This document shows, one piece after another, positions 15,504 to 23,235 of a stretch of DNA of 34,640 bases (its first letter is position 1; the number at the start of each line of letters is the position of its first letter). The notes beneath the pieces were generated by a model that searched no databases, had not been told where the DNA came from, and saw nothing but the letters and a program-made list of their open reading frames with translations. This DNA comes from Deltaproteobacteria bacterium (GTDB lineage Bacteria > Myxococcota_A > Polyangia > JAAYKL01). The DNA lies in assembly GCA_030621515.1 (NCBI GenBank), contig JAUXHN010000023.1:1-34640 (forward strand), read 5' to 3'. The position numbers and the translations under genes were made by a program.

Positions 15504-17234
15504 ATGACTTTTTGTCCCCACTGCGACGAGATCCACGACAAGGGTGTAGATTTCTGCCCCCGGACCGGCCGCCCCATAGTCGACGTGGTGGATCGGATGG
15601 TCGGTCGTACAATCGCCGGAAAATACAAGCTTGTACGTTGTATCGGCCAGGGTGGGATGGGGACGATCTTCGAGGCGGAGCACGTCCTGATCGGCAACAG
15701 CGTCGCAGTGAAGATGCTTCACCAGCCGTTTGCGCAAAAACGGGAGCCGGTCCAGCGCCTCTATCGCGAGGCAAAGGCAACCGGCGCCGTCGGTCACCCC
15801 AACATCATAAAGGTGCATGACGTGGGCGAGACCGCCGACGGGATCCCGTTTCTGGTCATGGAGTTGCTCAAGGGTCAATCCCTCGGGGATCACATCGAGA
15901 ACAACGGACCCTGCTCGATCGGGTTCGTTCTGGAGATGAGTATACAGTTACTCTCCGCTCTGCACGCGGCCCATCGAGCGGGGATCATTCACAGGGATCT
16001 CAAGAGCGACAACATTTTTCTTTTGAATACGGAGCCCGACAAGATCTTCATCAAGGTTCTGGATTTCGGGATCTCCAAGTTCATTTTGCCGGAGATGGAG
16101 AACCTAAAGCTCACCCAGACGGGGTCCGTACTCGGCACACCCTACTACATGTCTCCGGAGCAGGCTTCGGGCAAGAAGGATCTGGATCTGCGCATCGACA
16201 TATACTCGGTGGGGGTCATCATCTACGAATGCCTTATCGGTATAATTCCGCATACGGCGTCCAACTACAATGCACTGCTCATCCAGATAATCAGCCAGGA
16301 TGTGAAACCCTTTCGAGGGGGCCGTCCGGATGTGCCGAAGGAACTCGAGGCCGCGGTGCTAAAGGCCATGTCGCGGCGCCGGGAGGATCGGTGGGACAAC
16401 GCCCTGGACCTGATGGATGAGCTGGTCTCTATTCGCGACAGCCTGTCTTCGCAGGCCCTCACCGCAGAGCCAGACATCCGTCGGGATTTCCCGGTAATGG
16501 ATCGCGACTCGCGGACCATGGACATCAAGGACGCGTCGTTCGGGGGTATCGACGCCACGCCGTTGCAATACGAAACCGGCCTGCGGACCGGCTTTGGCCC
16601 CTTCGGCAGAGTCTCTCGCAAGAAGCTGGCCGCGTGGATCGGGGCGTCTTTCGGGCTCATTGCGGGTGTGGCAATAGCCTTCATGTGGATCTTCACCGGG
16701 CCTGCCGCAACTCCGGATACCGGGTTTGTGGTCCATGGGGAAACCCCTGCAGTGACAGTCGACAAGGGTCTCGCGGACGCATCGCCTGCGGTCGATGCCC
16801 ACGTGCCGGTCGCGGATGTGGTTCGCCTGGTGGTCGTGCGCATGCCGAAAGAGGCGATGGTTCGTGTGGACGGTCGGGAGGTGCCCGTGCATGGGCTCGA
16901 TATCCGGAAGGGAGTGGAATCGCTTCAGGTAGTGGTGAGCGCGGAGGGCTTCGAGACAGCGCAGTTGCAGGTGATCCCCTCGAAAGACGTCACCCTGGAG
17001 ATCGAGCTAACCGCGATCAAACCGGCGAAGGGCAAGAAGGGCCCAAAGAAAAAGGGCAAGAAGAGCGGTAAATCGGGAGACCACGTTGCGCCGGCTTCCA
17101 CAGAAATCGACAAGCCCGACAAGCCCGACAAGCCTGATAAGCCCGACAAGCCCGACAAACCCGACAAGCCCGACAAGCCCGACAAGCCTGATAAACCCAA
17201 GTCGATCGAGCACCCGATGGACAATCCATTCTGA
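15504..17234 (+). CDS. Transmembrane Ser/Thr kinase with zinc ribbon, PEGA domain and DKP tail
   Basis: A 576-residue protein. Residues 4-22 are a zinc-ribbon-like knuckle (CPHC, ten residues, CPRTG; C4, C7, C18). The kinase domain spans ~41-305: GQGGMG (48-53), K70 in VAVK, HRDLKSDN (163-170, catalytic D165), DFG (187-189) and SPE (217-219). A single span follows at ~376-397. The outside part has a PEGA domain (~441-505, MVRVDGREV...EGFETAQLQV), a Lys/Gly-rich stretch, ten DKP repeats, and the end MDNPF. The Arg before the catalytic Asp marks a kinase activated by loop phosphorylation. The layout is that of the Pkn kinases abundant in Myxococcota. It sits seven bases behind cdd and 19 bases before a TPR/2-TM gene. 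Whether the DKP tail lies in the periplasm follows from one span and is inference. Confidence 0.93.
   Translation: MTFCPHCDEIHDKGVDFCPRTGRPIVDVVDRMVGRTIAGKYKLVRCIGQGGMGTIFEAEHVLIGNSVAVKMLHQPFAQKREPVQRLYREAKATGAVGHPNIIKVHDVGETADGIPFLVMELLKGQSLGDHIENNGPCSIGFVLEMSIQLLSALHAAHRAGIIHRDLKSDNIFLLNTEPDKIFIKVLDFGISKFILPEMENLKLTQTGSVLGTPYYMSPEQASGKKDLDLRIDIYSVGVIIYECLIGIIPHTASNYNALLIQIISQDVKPFRGGRPDVPKELEAAVLKAMSRRREDRWDNALDLMDELVSIRDSLSSQALTAEPDIRRDFPVMDRDSRTMDIKDASFGGIDATPLQYETGLRTGFGPFGRVSRKKLAAWIGASFGLIAGVAIAFMWIFTGPAATPDTGFVVHGETPAVTVDKGLADASPAVDAHVPVADVVRLVVVRMPKEAMVRVDGREVPVHGLDIRKGVESLQVVVSAEGFETAQLQVIPSKDVTLEIELTAIKPAKGKKGPKKKGKKSGKSGDHVAPASTEIDKPDKPDKPDKPDKPDKPDKPDKPDKPDKPKSIEHPMDNPF
17109..17198 (+). 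repeat. Ten tandem DKP-coding 9-bp repeats in the kinase tail
   Basis: Ten copies of a nine-base unit (mostly GACAAGCCC) code DKP ten times near the C-terminus of the kinase. The variants GATAAG, AAACCC and AAGCCT occur in a pattern that suggests block duplication of three or more units. The repeat keeps frame whatever the copy number. In the protein it would form a stiff, charged, Pro-rich spacer. Confidence 0.9.
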
Positions 17235-17253
17235 TCTTGTAGAATCCAGAGTA

Positions 17254-18018
17254 ATGTTTTTTGCAAGAACCCCACACAGTGTTTGTTCGCAATTGTCCCG
17301 CGGATGCCTCGTCGCGGTCGCTTTTGCGGCAGTCCTCGCAACGAGCGGTCAGGCGAAGGCCCAGGGGGACGACATGCAGCGCGCCAAGGACGCGTTTTCG
17401 CGGGGGCAGGCGCACTACGATATCGGTGAGTTCAACGAAGCCAGGGATGCCTTCCAATTGTCCTTCGACGCTTTTCCGCACTTTCGGACCATCTTCAACC
17501 TGGCCCTTTGCGAGGAGAAGCTCGAAAATATTGCCGCGGCTGTCGAATTGTACCAGCGATATCTGTTCTGGTCGGGCGATGTTCCAGCCCGCGGTGACGT
17601 GGAAAAAAAACTGAAGAAGCTCAAGGCCATGTTGCCGCCCGAACCGGAACCTGAGCCCGAGGTGGAAAAGGGGCCGGACCTGATCGTTCCGGGCTGGATA
17701 ACACTGGGATCAGGGGCCGCCGTCACCATCCTCGGTGGTGTCATGCTGGGACTGGCTGCGTCCAGGAAGGGCGAGATCGAGAACGTGCAAGATGTGGCAT
17801 ACGACCCCAAAAAACACGATGAGATGATCGCGGATGGTGAGCAGTACGAACTAGTCGGTTGGTTGGCGGGAGGGATCGGTGTAGCGGCCATGGGCGCCGG
17901 GTTGGTGATGTTGCTCGTTTCGGATAGGGGCGAGGAGAAACAGGACGAAGCCGGGCCGACCGTGAATGTCGGGCTCCTGGACAGCGGCGTCGTAATCGGC
18001 GCAGGTTGGAGTTTCTAG
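17254..18018 (+). CDS. Exported TPR protein with two C-terminal membrane spans
   Basis: A 254-residue protein from the ATG at 17254, which has only a weak AGAG site; the frame continues upstream through the DKP repeat in another phase, which is not coding here. The signal peptide ends near QAKAQ (residue 37). Two TPR-like helix pairs follow (AFSRGQAHYDIGEFNEARDAF; FNLALCEEKLENIAAAVELYQRYL), then a Pro/Glu hinge (PPEPEPEPEVE), a span at ~146-169, a charged loop, a second span at ~206-229, and a short tail ending GWSF. A second protein of this architecture lies at 29158-30168. It is placed between the kinase and a Cys-rich lipoprotein whose ATG directly follows its TAG. Function unknown; it may be a scaffold for envelope assembly. 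Confidence 0.75.
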   Translation: MFFARTPHSVCSQLSRGCLVAVAFAAVLATSGQAKAQGDDMQRAKDAFSRGQAHYDIGEFNEARDAFQLSFDAFPHFRTIFNLALCEEKLENIAAAVELYQRYLFWSGDVPARGDVEKKLKKLKAMLPPEPEPEPEVEKGPDLIVPGWITLGSGAAVTILGGVMLGLAASRKGEIENVQDVAYDPKKHDEMIADGEQYELVGWLAGGIGVAAMGAGLVMLLVSDRGEEKQDEAGPTVNVGLLDSGVVIGAGWSF

Positions 18019-19713
18019 ATGTGGCCGCGCGTGTACACAATGCTCGCGCTTTTCGTAGCGGTAACGCTGTCGGCAGTTTCGTGCATGGATTTCGGATGGA
18101 AGTCAGGTCAGTTCGTATGTGATGGCCCGGATCAGTGCCCTCCCGGTTTCTTCTGCGATCTGGAACAGGGATATTGCGTGGATGGGGATGGCCCGGACGT
18201 GGACACGGATACCGACGTGGATACGGACAGTGATACCGATACCGACACGGATACGGACACGGACACCGGCGAGTGTACGAGCCCCGGGGATTGTTTCCAG
18301 CCCGAGTGCGGGGACGTCAGTTGCAACGACGACAACGAGTGCGAGTACGGAGCAGATGGAGGGCTCTGCGAGATCACAAACGGTGAGTGCGATCACGGCG
18401 TCTGTACTCTTGCGGACACGAGCTATCCGCCGGTTTGCGAATTCGACGTGGACTGGCAAGGCTGCGACCCGGGGGATGTCTGCGAGGGCGATCCCGACTA
18501 CCTGTGCGTCGACGGCACATGCGTCGACGGAGTTGTCGGCAACGAGCAGTGCCTCACCACCAACCCGGGAGAGACGCATCATCCATCGGTGGTGGTCACG
18601 GACTCAGGCTTTTCCGCTGTGTGGATAGACGACTTCAGCTCGGGTTATGGCCACCTCTTTTTCGCCACGTTCAATTCTGTCGGGATATTGCTGGCCTCTG
18701 CTCAGGTGGGAACGGCGTACTACGAGTATCCTGCCCTGGTATGGCTTGGAACCGTTGTGGACGGCTACGCGCTTGTGTTCCAGCGATGGGTATCGTCGAA
18801 CCACGAGGTGATGCTCGATTATCTGGACGCTACCGGCGCCCTGACCTCGTCGACGCTTCAGATATCGGATGGGGATAGCGCGGATTCGCGTTATCCGGAG
18901 GCGGCCATGGGTGTCTTCAGTTCGGACAGGCGGCTGGCAATTGTATGGCAGGACAAGCGCAACGATGCATTGTACAAGCACGATGCTTACGTGTCTGTCG
19001 TCAACCTGGATACCTTCGCCGTGCTCGGCGACAACCAGCGCCTGACCGACGATCCGAGGGACGAGATGTGGGCGTCGGTGGTGGCCACGGACGACAATTT
19101 CCTGGTCTCCATCACCGCCTACGAGGAGATCGCGGGAGATGTGCCGGGGCAGGTTCTGACCCGCGCGACGACCTCCGACGGCACGCTGGTGGGATCCTCC
19201 CACGCAGAGATCACGCCCGACGGTTATGCGATTCCTCCCGCCGTAATAGCGTGGGACGACGTGTCCGGAAGCGCAGGAGTGGCGTGGCGTGATCGCAGGG
19301 TAAACGGCGAGTTCAGGATAATGTTTCGCCTGCTCGATTCTTTCGGCGCGCCTGTCGGGAGTCTCGAGGACGGGTTGGTGGTGGGACCTTCACACAACGC
19401 CGGGTGGAATCAGAATGGCCTGTCCATGTATTTCCACAGTTCCCCCGCGCAGGAGTTCGTGCTCGCCTGGGACGGTGTTCCCGGTGATTACTCGGGTGAT
19501 GTGGAGGTGGCCGACCTGATGGTCTCCCGGATAGCCGCCGACGGTCAGTCGGTGGATTCCGCGTACATACTCTGCGGCGATCCCGCCAGATCGATATGGC
19601 CGAGGATCGCCGAGTTCGGCAGTGTCGCGCTGGTGCTCTGGCAGGACAACCGCGATGACAATACCCTCCCTGCAGATGGCGAGATTTACGCGGCCACTCT
19701 GGATTGCCAGTGA
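18019..19713 (+). CDS. Large Cys-rich lipoprotein with DT tether and propeller-like head
   Basis: A 564-residue protein whose ATG touches the preceding TAG; GGAG seven bases upstream lies inside the last codons of the TPR gene. Lipobox VSC (C22). A first Cys motif (FVCDGPDQCPPGFFCD...GYCVDG) is followed by a 22-residue D[TSV] tether (62-83), a Cys-rich, EGF-like block to ~180, then ~380 residues almost free of Cys. That part repeats strands such as FSAVWIDD, LAIVWQDKRND, AGVAWRDRRVN and LVLWQDNRDD at ~55-residue steps, like a six-blade beta-propeller with W-x-D-x-R motifs. No catalytic site is recognised. It is probably a surface-exposed receptor or adhesin-type protein working with the TPR and kinase neighbours (inference). 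Confidence 0.75.
   Translation: MWPRVYTMLALFVAVTLSAVSCMDFGWKSGQFVCDGPDQCPPGFFCDLEQGYCVDGDGPDVDTDTDVDTDSDTDTDTDTDTDTGECTSPGDCFQPECGDVSCNDDNECEYGADGGLCEITNGECDHGVCTLADTSYPPVCEFDVDWQGCDPGDVCEGDPDYLCVDGTCVDGVVGNEQCLTTNPGETHHPSVVVTDSGFSAVWIDDFSSGYGHLFFATFNSVGILLASAQVGTAYYEYPALVWLGTVVDGYALVFQRWVSSNHEVMLDYLDATGALTSSTLQISDGDSADSRYPEAAMGVFSSDRRLAIVWQDKRNDALYKHDAYVSVVNLDTFAVLGDNQRLTDDPRDEMWASVVATDDNFLVSITAYEEIAGDVPGQVLTRATTSDGTLVGSSHAEITPDGYAIPPAVIAWDDVSGSAGVAWRDRRVNGEFRIMFRLLDSFGAPVGSLEDGLVVGPSHNAGWNQNGLSMYFHSSPAQEFVLAWDGVPGDYSGDVEVADLMVSRIAADGQSVDSAYILCGDPARSIWPRIAEFGSVALVLWQDNRDDNTLPADGEIYAATLDCQ
18202..18267 (+). repeat. D[TSV] tether microsatellite
   Basis: 66 bases coding 11 Asp-X dipeptides (X is Thr, Val or Ser), built of the same GAYACS hexamers as the tether at 8471-8650. 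Here it lies between two Cys-rich blocks instead of directly after the lipid anchor. Confidence 0.85.
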
Positions 19714-19726
19714 CGGGCCGCTGACC

Positions 19727-20266
19727 ATGGCGTCGTATTCCAAAACATTGCTGCTCATCTTTTCGGTGATGTGCGTTGCGTGCAGCGACACGGACGGCAC
19801 CGATCCGTACGCTCTATGGCGGACCTTCGAGCACCCGACTTCGGCGTTTCACTTTCATTACCTGTCGCCACCGTGGGAGTCGGTGGAAGATACCGGACCT
19901 GAAAGGGCTGTACTCGCGGTCGATCCGGACACCGATGGGCTTGTGGATGATCATCCCAACGCCAGGCTGAGGCTCGAGGTGTGGCTGGTCAACGCCAACC
20001 CGGTCTCCGATGTTGTTGGCGACCGGCATGATCATTGGGTGGGGCTCGGCTACCATGTGGATCCTCCGAGGTTGTATTGGAACGGCGCCGATGATGAGGG
20101 CGTTCGCGTGGAGGCTGCCGACGGGCCTTACCTTCGGGTGACAGAAGTCTTCTATTCCCTCGGCGGCAGGACAGCCTTGTTGTCCCTGTGGATGAACGGC
20201 GAGTCTGACCGGAGCGATCTCGAATTGCTGATCGAAGGGTTCGAACCTCGAGGGTCGGAGGAGTGA
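19727..20266 (+). CDS. Small lipoprotein, unknown family
   Basis: A 179-residue protein. The ATG at 19727 opens a lipoprotein signal (MASYSKTLLLIFSVMCVAC, C19) followed by SDTDGTD, a very short form of the acidic tether. The frame stays open upstream inside the previous gene, but without a signal. The mature part is rich in aromatic residues and His (HPTSAFHFHYLSPPW; DRHDHWVGLGYHV) and ends with GFEPRGSEE. It resembles the small lipoproteins that test whether a stress or fatty-acid-like ligand is bound, but no family can be named. It is 13 bases behind the Cys-rich lipoprotein and its stop nearly overlaps the start of the zinc-ribbon barrel gene, so it belongs to that operon. Confidence 0.65.
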   Translation: MASYSKTLLLIFSVMCVACSDTDGTDPYALWRTFEHPTSAFHFHYLSPPWESVEDTGPERAVLAVDPDTDGLVDDHPNARLRLEVWLVNANPVSDVVGDRHDHWVGLGYHVDPPRLYWNGADDEGVRVEAADGPYLRVTEVFYSLGGRTALLSLWMNGESDRSDLELLIEGFEPRGSEE

Positions 20267-20267
20267 T

Positions 20268-21275
20268 TTGAAGCGAAGATCGATATCAAGGCTGTTTGCG
20301 GCGCTTCTGGCAATGGCGATGATCCTTTGCGTGGGGGCGATATCTTTCGCCGCCAAAGTTCGTTGCCCCGTCTGCAGGCAGGTTTTCGACGAGAAGGTGA
20401 AGGTCTGCCCGGATGACGGTACCGACCTGACGCTGTCGGGGCAGGTGGTGGAGGAAGAGTCGAAGAAGGACGGGCCGGAGCCGGAGGCGATCGAGGAATC
20501 TCCGTACGATGATGAGGAGGAGGACGGCGGGAGCGGCAAGTACAAGCGCCACGATCTTGGAGGAGACCGACGGCGCATCGAGGCCGAGGAGGGGCCCGTG
20601 TACTCCGACAGGTACCGGAGGGTGGGGGAGGAGCGCCGGAGCCCGGAGGCGGCGGCCGAACGTCGTAAAAAAGCCAGGGAGAAGCGGAAGACCGAGTTCG
20701 ACGAAGAAGACACGGGGCTGAAGTCCGAGTTCGAGGACAATCGTCGGAATATGTGGCGCAGGAGGCGGCAGCGGGCGTACGACGACAAGGCGAAGGCTCA
20801 GGACGTCGCTTACCTGGAGTGGTTGTCCCTCTGGGGCAGGGGAGCCCCCATAGCTTCCCTCGGCGCGCGAGTTTCCTGGATGGGGGAGGGGAGCGATCCG
20901 GGCTTCATCAGCGGACCGGAGATCGACATCAACATTCTTCGAAAAGAAATACGACTTGGGTTATCGACAACCATAGGCTTTCGCACCCTGCCGGATCGCA
21001 CGGACATGATCTTCATGGAACATATTTCGGCCGGGATCCAGTTGCCCTGGCGGTTCTCTCCGTACCTGATCGCAAAGGTGGGGTTGGGACCCCTTGCAAG
21101 CAACCGGTTCGGAAACGACTTGACGTATCTGGTGCGCGCGCTTGGCGCGGAGAGCGGACTCGATTGCCGGGTGACCCGATCCCTGGTTATCACACCCTCG
21201 GTCGGGTATGTCAGGTACGTCGTGGATGACGCGTACTGGAACAGCTTCACCGCCAAAATATCCGTCGGTTTCTAG
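20268..21275 (+). CDS. Exported zinc-ribbon protein with charged linker and barrel-like C-terminus
   Basis: A 335-residue protein from a TTG one base after the preceding stop, with a strong GGAGGAG site. Signal peptide 1-28 (RLFAALLAMAMILCVGAISFAA). Directly after it comes CPVC, ten residues, CPDDG (C33, C36, C47, possibly D50), the same knuckle spacing as in the kinase at 15504. Residues ~60-180 are a highly charged disordered region (acidic, then Arg/Lys-rich). From ~185 to the end, alternating strands (IASLGARVSWMG, IRLGLSTTIGFRTL, HISAGIQLPWRF, LIAKVGLG) and the ending AKISVGF suggest an outer-membrane barrel of about eight strands. A zinc knuckle on the periplasmic side of a barrel is unusual. 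The function is unknown. It closes the kinase operon. Confidence 0.7.
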   Translation: MKRRSISRLFAALLAMAMILCVGAISFAAKVRCPVCRQVFDEKVKVCPDDGTDLTLSGQVVEEESKKDGPEPEAIEESPYDDEEEDGGSGKYKRHDLGGDRRRIEAEEGPVYSDRYRRVGEERRSPEAAAERRKKAREKRKTEFDEEDTGLKSEFEDNRRNMWRRRRQRAYDDKAKAQDVAYLEWLSLWGRGAPIASLGARVSWMGEGSDPGFISGPEIDINILRKEIRLGLSTTIGFRTLPDRTDMIFMEHISAGIQLPWRFSPYLIAKVGLGPLASNRFGNDLTYLVRALGAESGLDCRVTRSLVITPSVGYVRYVVDDAYWNSFTAKISVGF

Positions 21276-21304
21276 CAAAATCGGCCCGGATGACGCACCA
21301 TTTC

Positions 21305-21332
21305 TTGACAAGTCAATTTTCAATCATATACT
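21305..21332 (+). promoter_or_regulatory. Near-consensus sigma-70 promoter of the dnaG-rpoD block
   Basis: TTGACA (21305-21310), 16 bases, TATACT (21327-21332) in the AT-rich 110-base gap before dnaG. The -35 box is perfect and the -10 box has five of six matches. Transcription should start near 21339, giving a leader of about 47 bases. It is the best housekeeping promoter in the window. Confidence 0.75.
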
Positions 21333-21385
21333 TCGTCGAATTCTTTGGAAGCATCAACCGACAACGCCACTGAAACGGATGAGAT

Positions 21386-23215
21386 GTGATCCCTGAAGCG
21401 AAGATCGCGGAAATCAGGGAACGGTCCGATATTGTTGAGGTGATCGGCGAGTACGTCACTCTCAAGCGGGCCGGGGTGAATCACAAGGGCGTCTGTCCCT
21501 TCCACGCGGACAGCGATCCGTCGTTCAATGTCAACCCCGCGCGACAATTCTATCACTGCTTCGGATGCGGCGTGTCGGGGGATATTTTCAAATTCCTGAT
21601 GACCATCGAGGGCCTGTCGTTCGTCGAATCGGCGCGCAGGCTCGCGGGTCGATACGGCGTGGAACTCCCCAAACAGGAGATGACTCCTGCCGCCAGAACC
21701 GAGCAGGAGCGCGCGAGAGAGGCGTTGAGGAGGAGACGACTCATCCTGGAGACGGCGGCGACGTTTTTCGAGGACAACCTCTGGAGCCCGACGGGCGCGC
21801 AAGCCCGTGAGCTGATCAAGGCGCGAGGCATCGACGACGAGATCGCGCGGCTGTACAGACTCGGTTATGCCCCCGATTCATGGCAAGCCCTCCTCGACCA
21901 CCTTCGCGAAAAGCGAATATCCGCCACGGAAGTCGAGGCGGTTGGCCTGGCGTTGCCGCGCAAGGGCGGGAGCGGATACTACGATCGGTTCAGAAATCGG
22001 CTGGTGTTCACCATCACGGATCCCTCCGGGCACCCCATTGCCTTCTCGGCCAGAGTGATTGGAAGCGGAAGCGGGGGCGACGGGCGAGATCCAAAGTACG
22101 TGAACTCCCCGGAGACCAGGGAGTTTGTAAAGGGAAAGATCCTGTTCGGCATTCACGCGGCCAGGGTCGATCTTTCGAAGACCCGAGAGGCGATTCTGGT
22201 GGAGGGCAATTTCGACGTGGTCTCCATGGCCCAGGCCGGGTTCAGAAACGTTGTGGCGCCGCTTGGAACCGCTATCACAAATGATCACGCTGTCATCCTC
22301 AGGAGGAGGGTGGACAACGTGACGGTGATGTTCGACGGAGACGTCGCGGGAAGAAAGGCGGCGGCCAGAGCGTTCCCCATGCTGGCGAAGGTCGGGCTGG
22401 CGGCATATGTGGCGCCGCTTCCCGAGGGAGAAGATCCAGACAGCCTGTTTCGCAAGGGTGGGAAGGAAGCCATCGATTCATTGCTTGCAGTAAAAAAGGG
22501 ACTGCTCGATGAGATTATCCGATCTTCGGCAGCCGCCTCGGACGGGAGCGCCCAGGATGCAGCCCGCAGGATCGGCAAGCTCGGACCCTTCGTTGCGGCT
22601 GTCCAGAACCACATGGAGCGAGATGTGTACAGGCAGCTCATCGCCGACGTATTCGGTGTCGATTCAAGGGTGGTCTTTTCCCATCTCAGAGGAGGCGGCG
22701 GTTCGACATCGGGATCGCAAGAGCGCGGGGCAGGTCGGGAAGAGACGCCCATTCCCGGCACGACCGAAGAGCGGGAGCTGATAGGTCTCATGCTGGATCT
22801 ACCCGGGCTGTGCGGAGAAGTAGAGGAGCGTGGAATCACAACCATGATCGTAACCCAACGCCTGCAGAAGATCGCGAGCGACCTGATTCTCGGATACAAG
22901 CGGAAGGAGTTCGATATTTCGGAAATGCTGAGTGGCTCGGGAGATGATTCCGCAGTCACATGGTTTGCAGCCAGAGCGATAAAACCGCTTTTCAAGGAGG
23001 AGGAAACGGGGCGCGAGGCCCTCAAGGAAATCGAACAGCGAATGCGAGGTACTTTTTTGAAACAGGGAGTCCGGGAGCTGGATCAGCAGATTCGTCTGGC
23101 CAATGCGGCCAACGATTACCATAAAGTGCTAGAATTACAGCGAGGACGGACAGAAATCGAAAAAGAAATTACCGATGCACATCAAGCTTTTGACAAAGAC
23201 CCGATCAGGGATTAA
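21386..23215 (+). CDS. dnaG: DNA primase
   Basis: A 609-residue protein of normal length, starting at GTG with only a weak GA-rich site. The N-terminal CHC2 zinc finger has C37, H40, C58 and C61 ([11 protein letters not shown]...YHCFGCG). The RNA-polymerase core follows (residues ~120-260, with [10 protein letters not shown] and PKYVNSPET), then the TOPRIM part (E273 in VEGNFD; D317 and D319 in DGDVAG). The C-terminal ~150 residues should bind the replicative helicase DnaB. The protein makes the RNA primers for replication. It lies 20 bases before rpoD, the order seen in the macromolecular synthesis operon, but rpsU is missing at its usual upstream place. Confidence 0.97.
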   Translation: MIPEAKIAEIRERSDIVEVIGEYVTLKRAGVNHKGVCPFHADSDPSFNVNPARQFYHCFGCGVSGDIFKFLMTIEGLSFVESARRLAGRYGVELPKQEMTPAARTEQERAREALRRRRLILETAATFFEDNLWSPTGAQARELIKARGIDDEIARLYRLGYAPDSWQALLDHLREKRISATEVEAVGLALPRKGGSGYYDRFRNRLVFTITDPSGHPIAFSARVIGSGSGGDGRDPKYVNSPETREFVKGKILFGIHAARVDLSKTREAILVEGNFDVVSMAQAGFRNVVAPLGTAITNDHAVILRRRVDNVTVMFDGDVAGRKAAARAFPMLAKVGLAAYVAPLPEGEDPDSLFRKGGKEAIDSLLAVKKGLLDEIIRSSAAASDGSAQDAARRIGKLGPFVAAVQNHMERDVYRQLIADVFGVDSRVVFSHLRGGGGSTSGSQERGAGREETPIPGTTEERELIGLMLDLPGLCGEVEERGITTMIVTQRLQKIASDLILGYKRKEFDISEMLSGSGDDSAVTWFAARAIKPLFKEEETGREALKEIEQRMRGTFLKQGVRELDQQIRLANAANDYHKVLELQRGRTEIEKEITDAHQAFDKDPIRD

Positions 23216-23235
23216 AGCGTGCCAGGGGATTTCGC

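Noticed and set aside
17007-17213. Minus-strand frame with Gly-Leu-Val repeats opposite the DKP repeat
   Set aside because: It is a by-product of the nine-base repeat in the kinase; no start signal or family.
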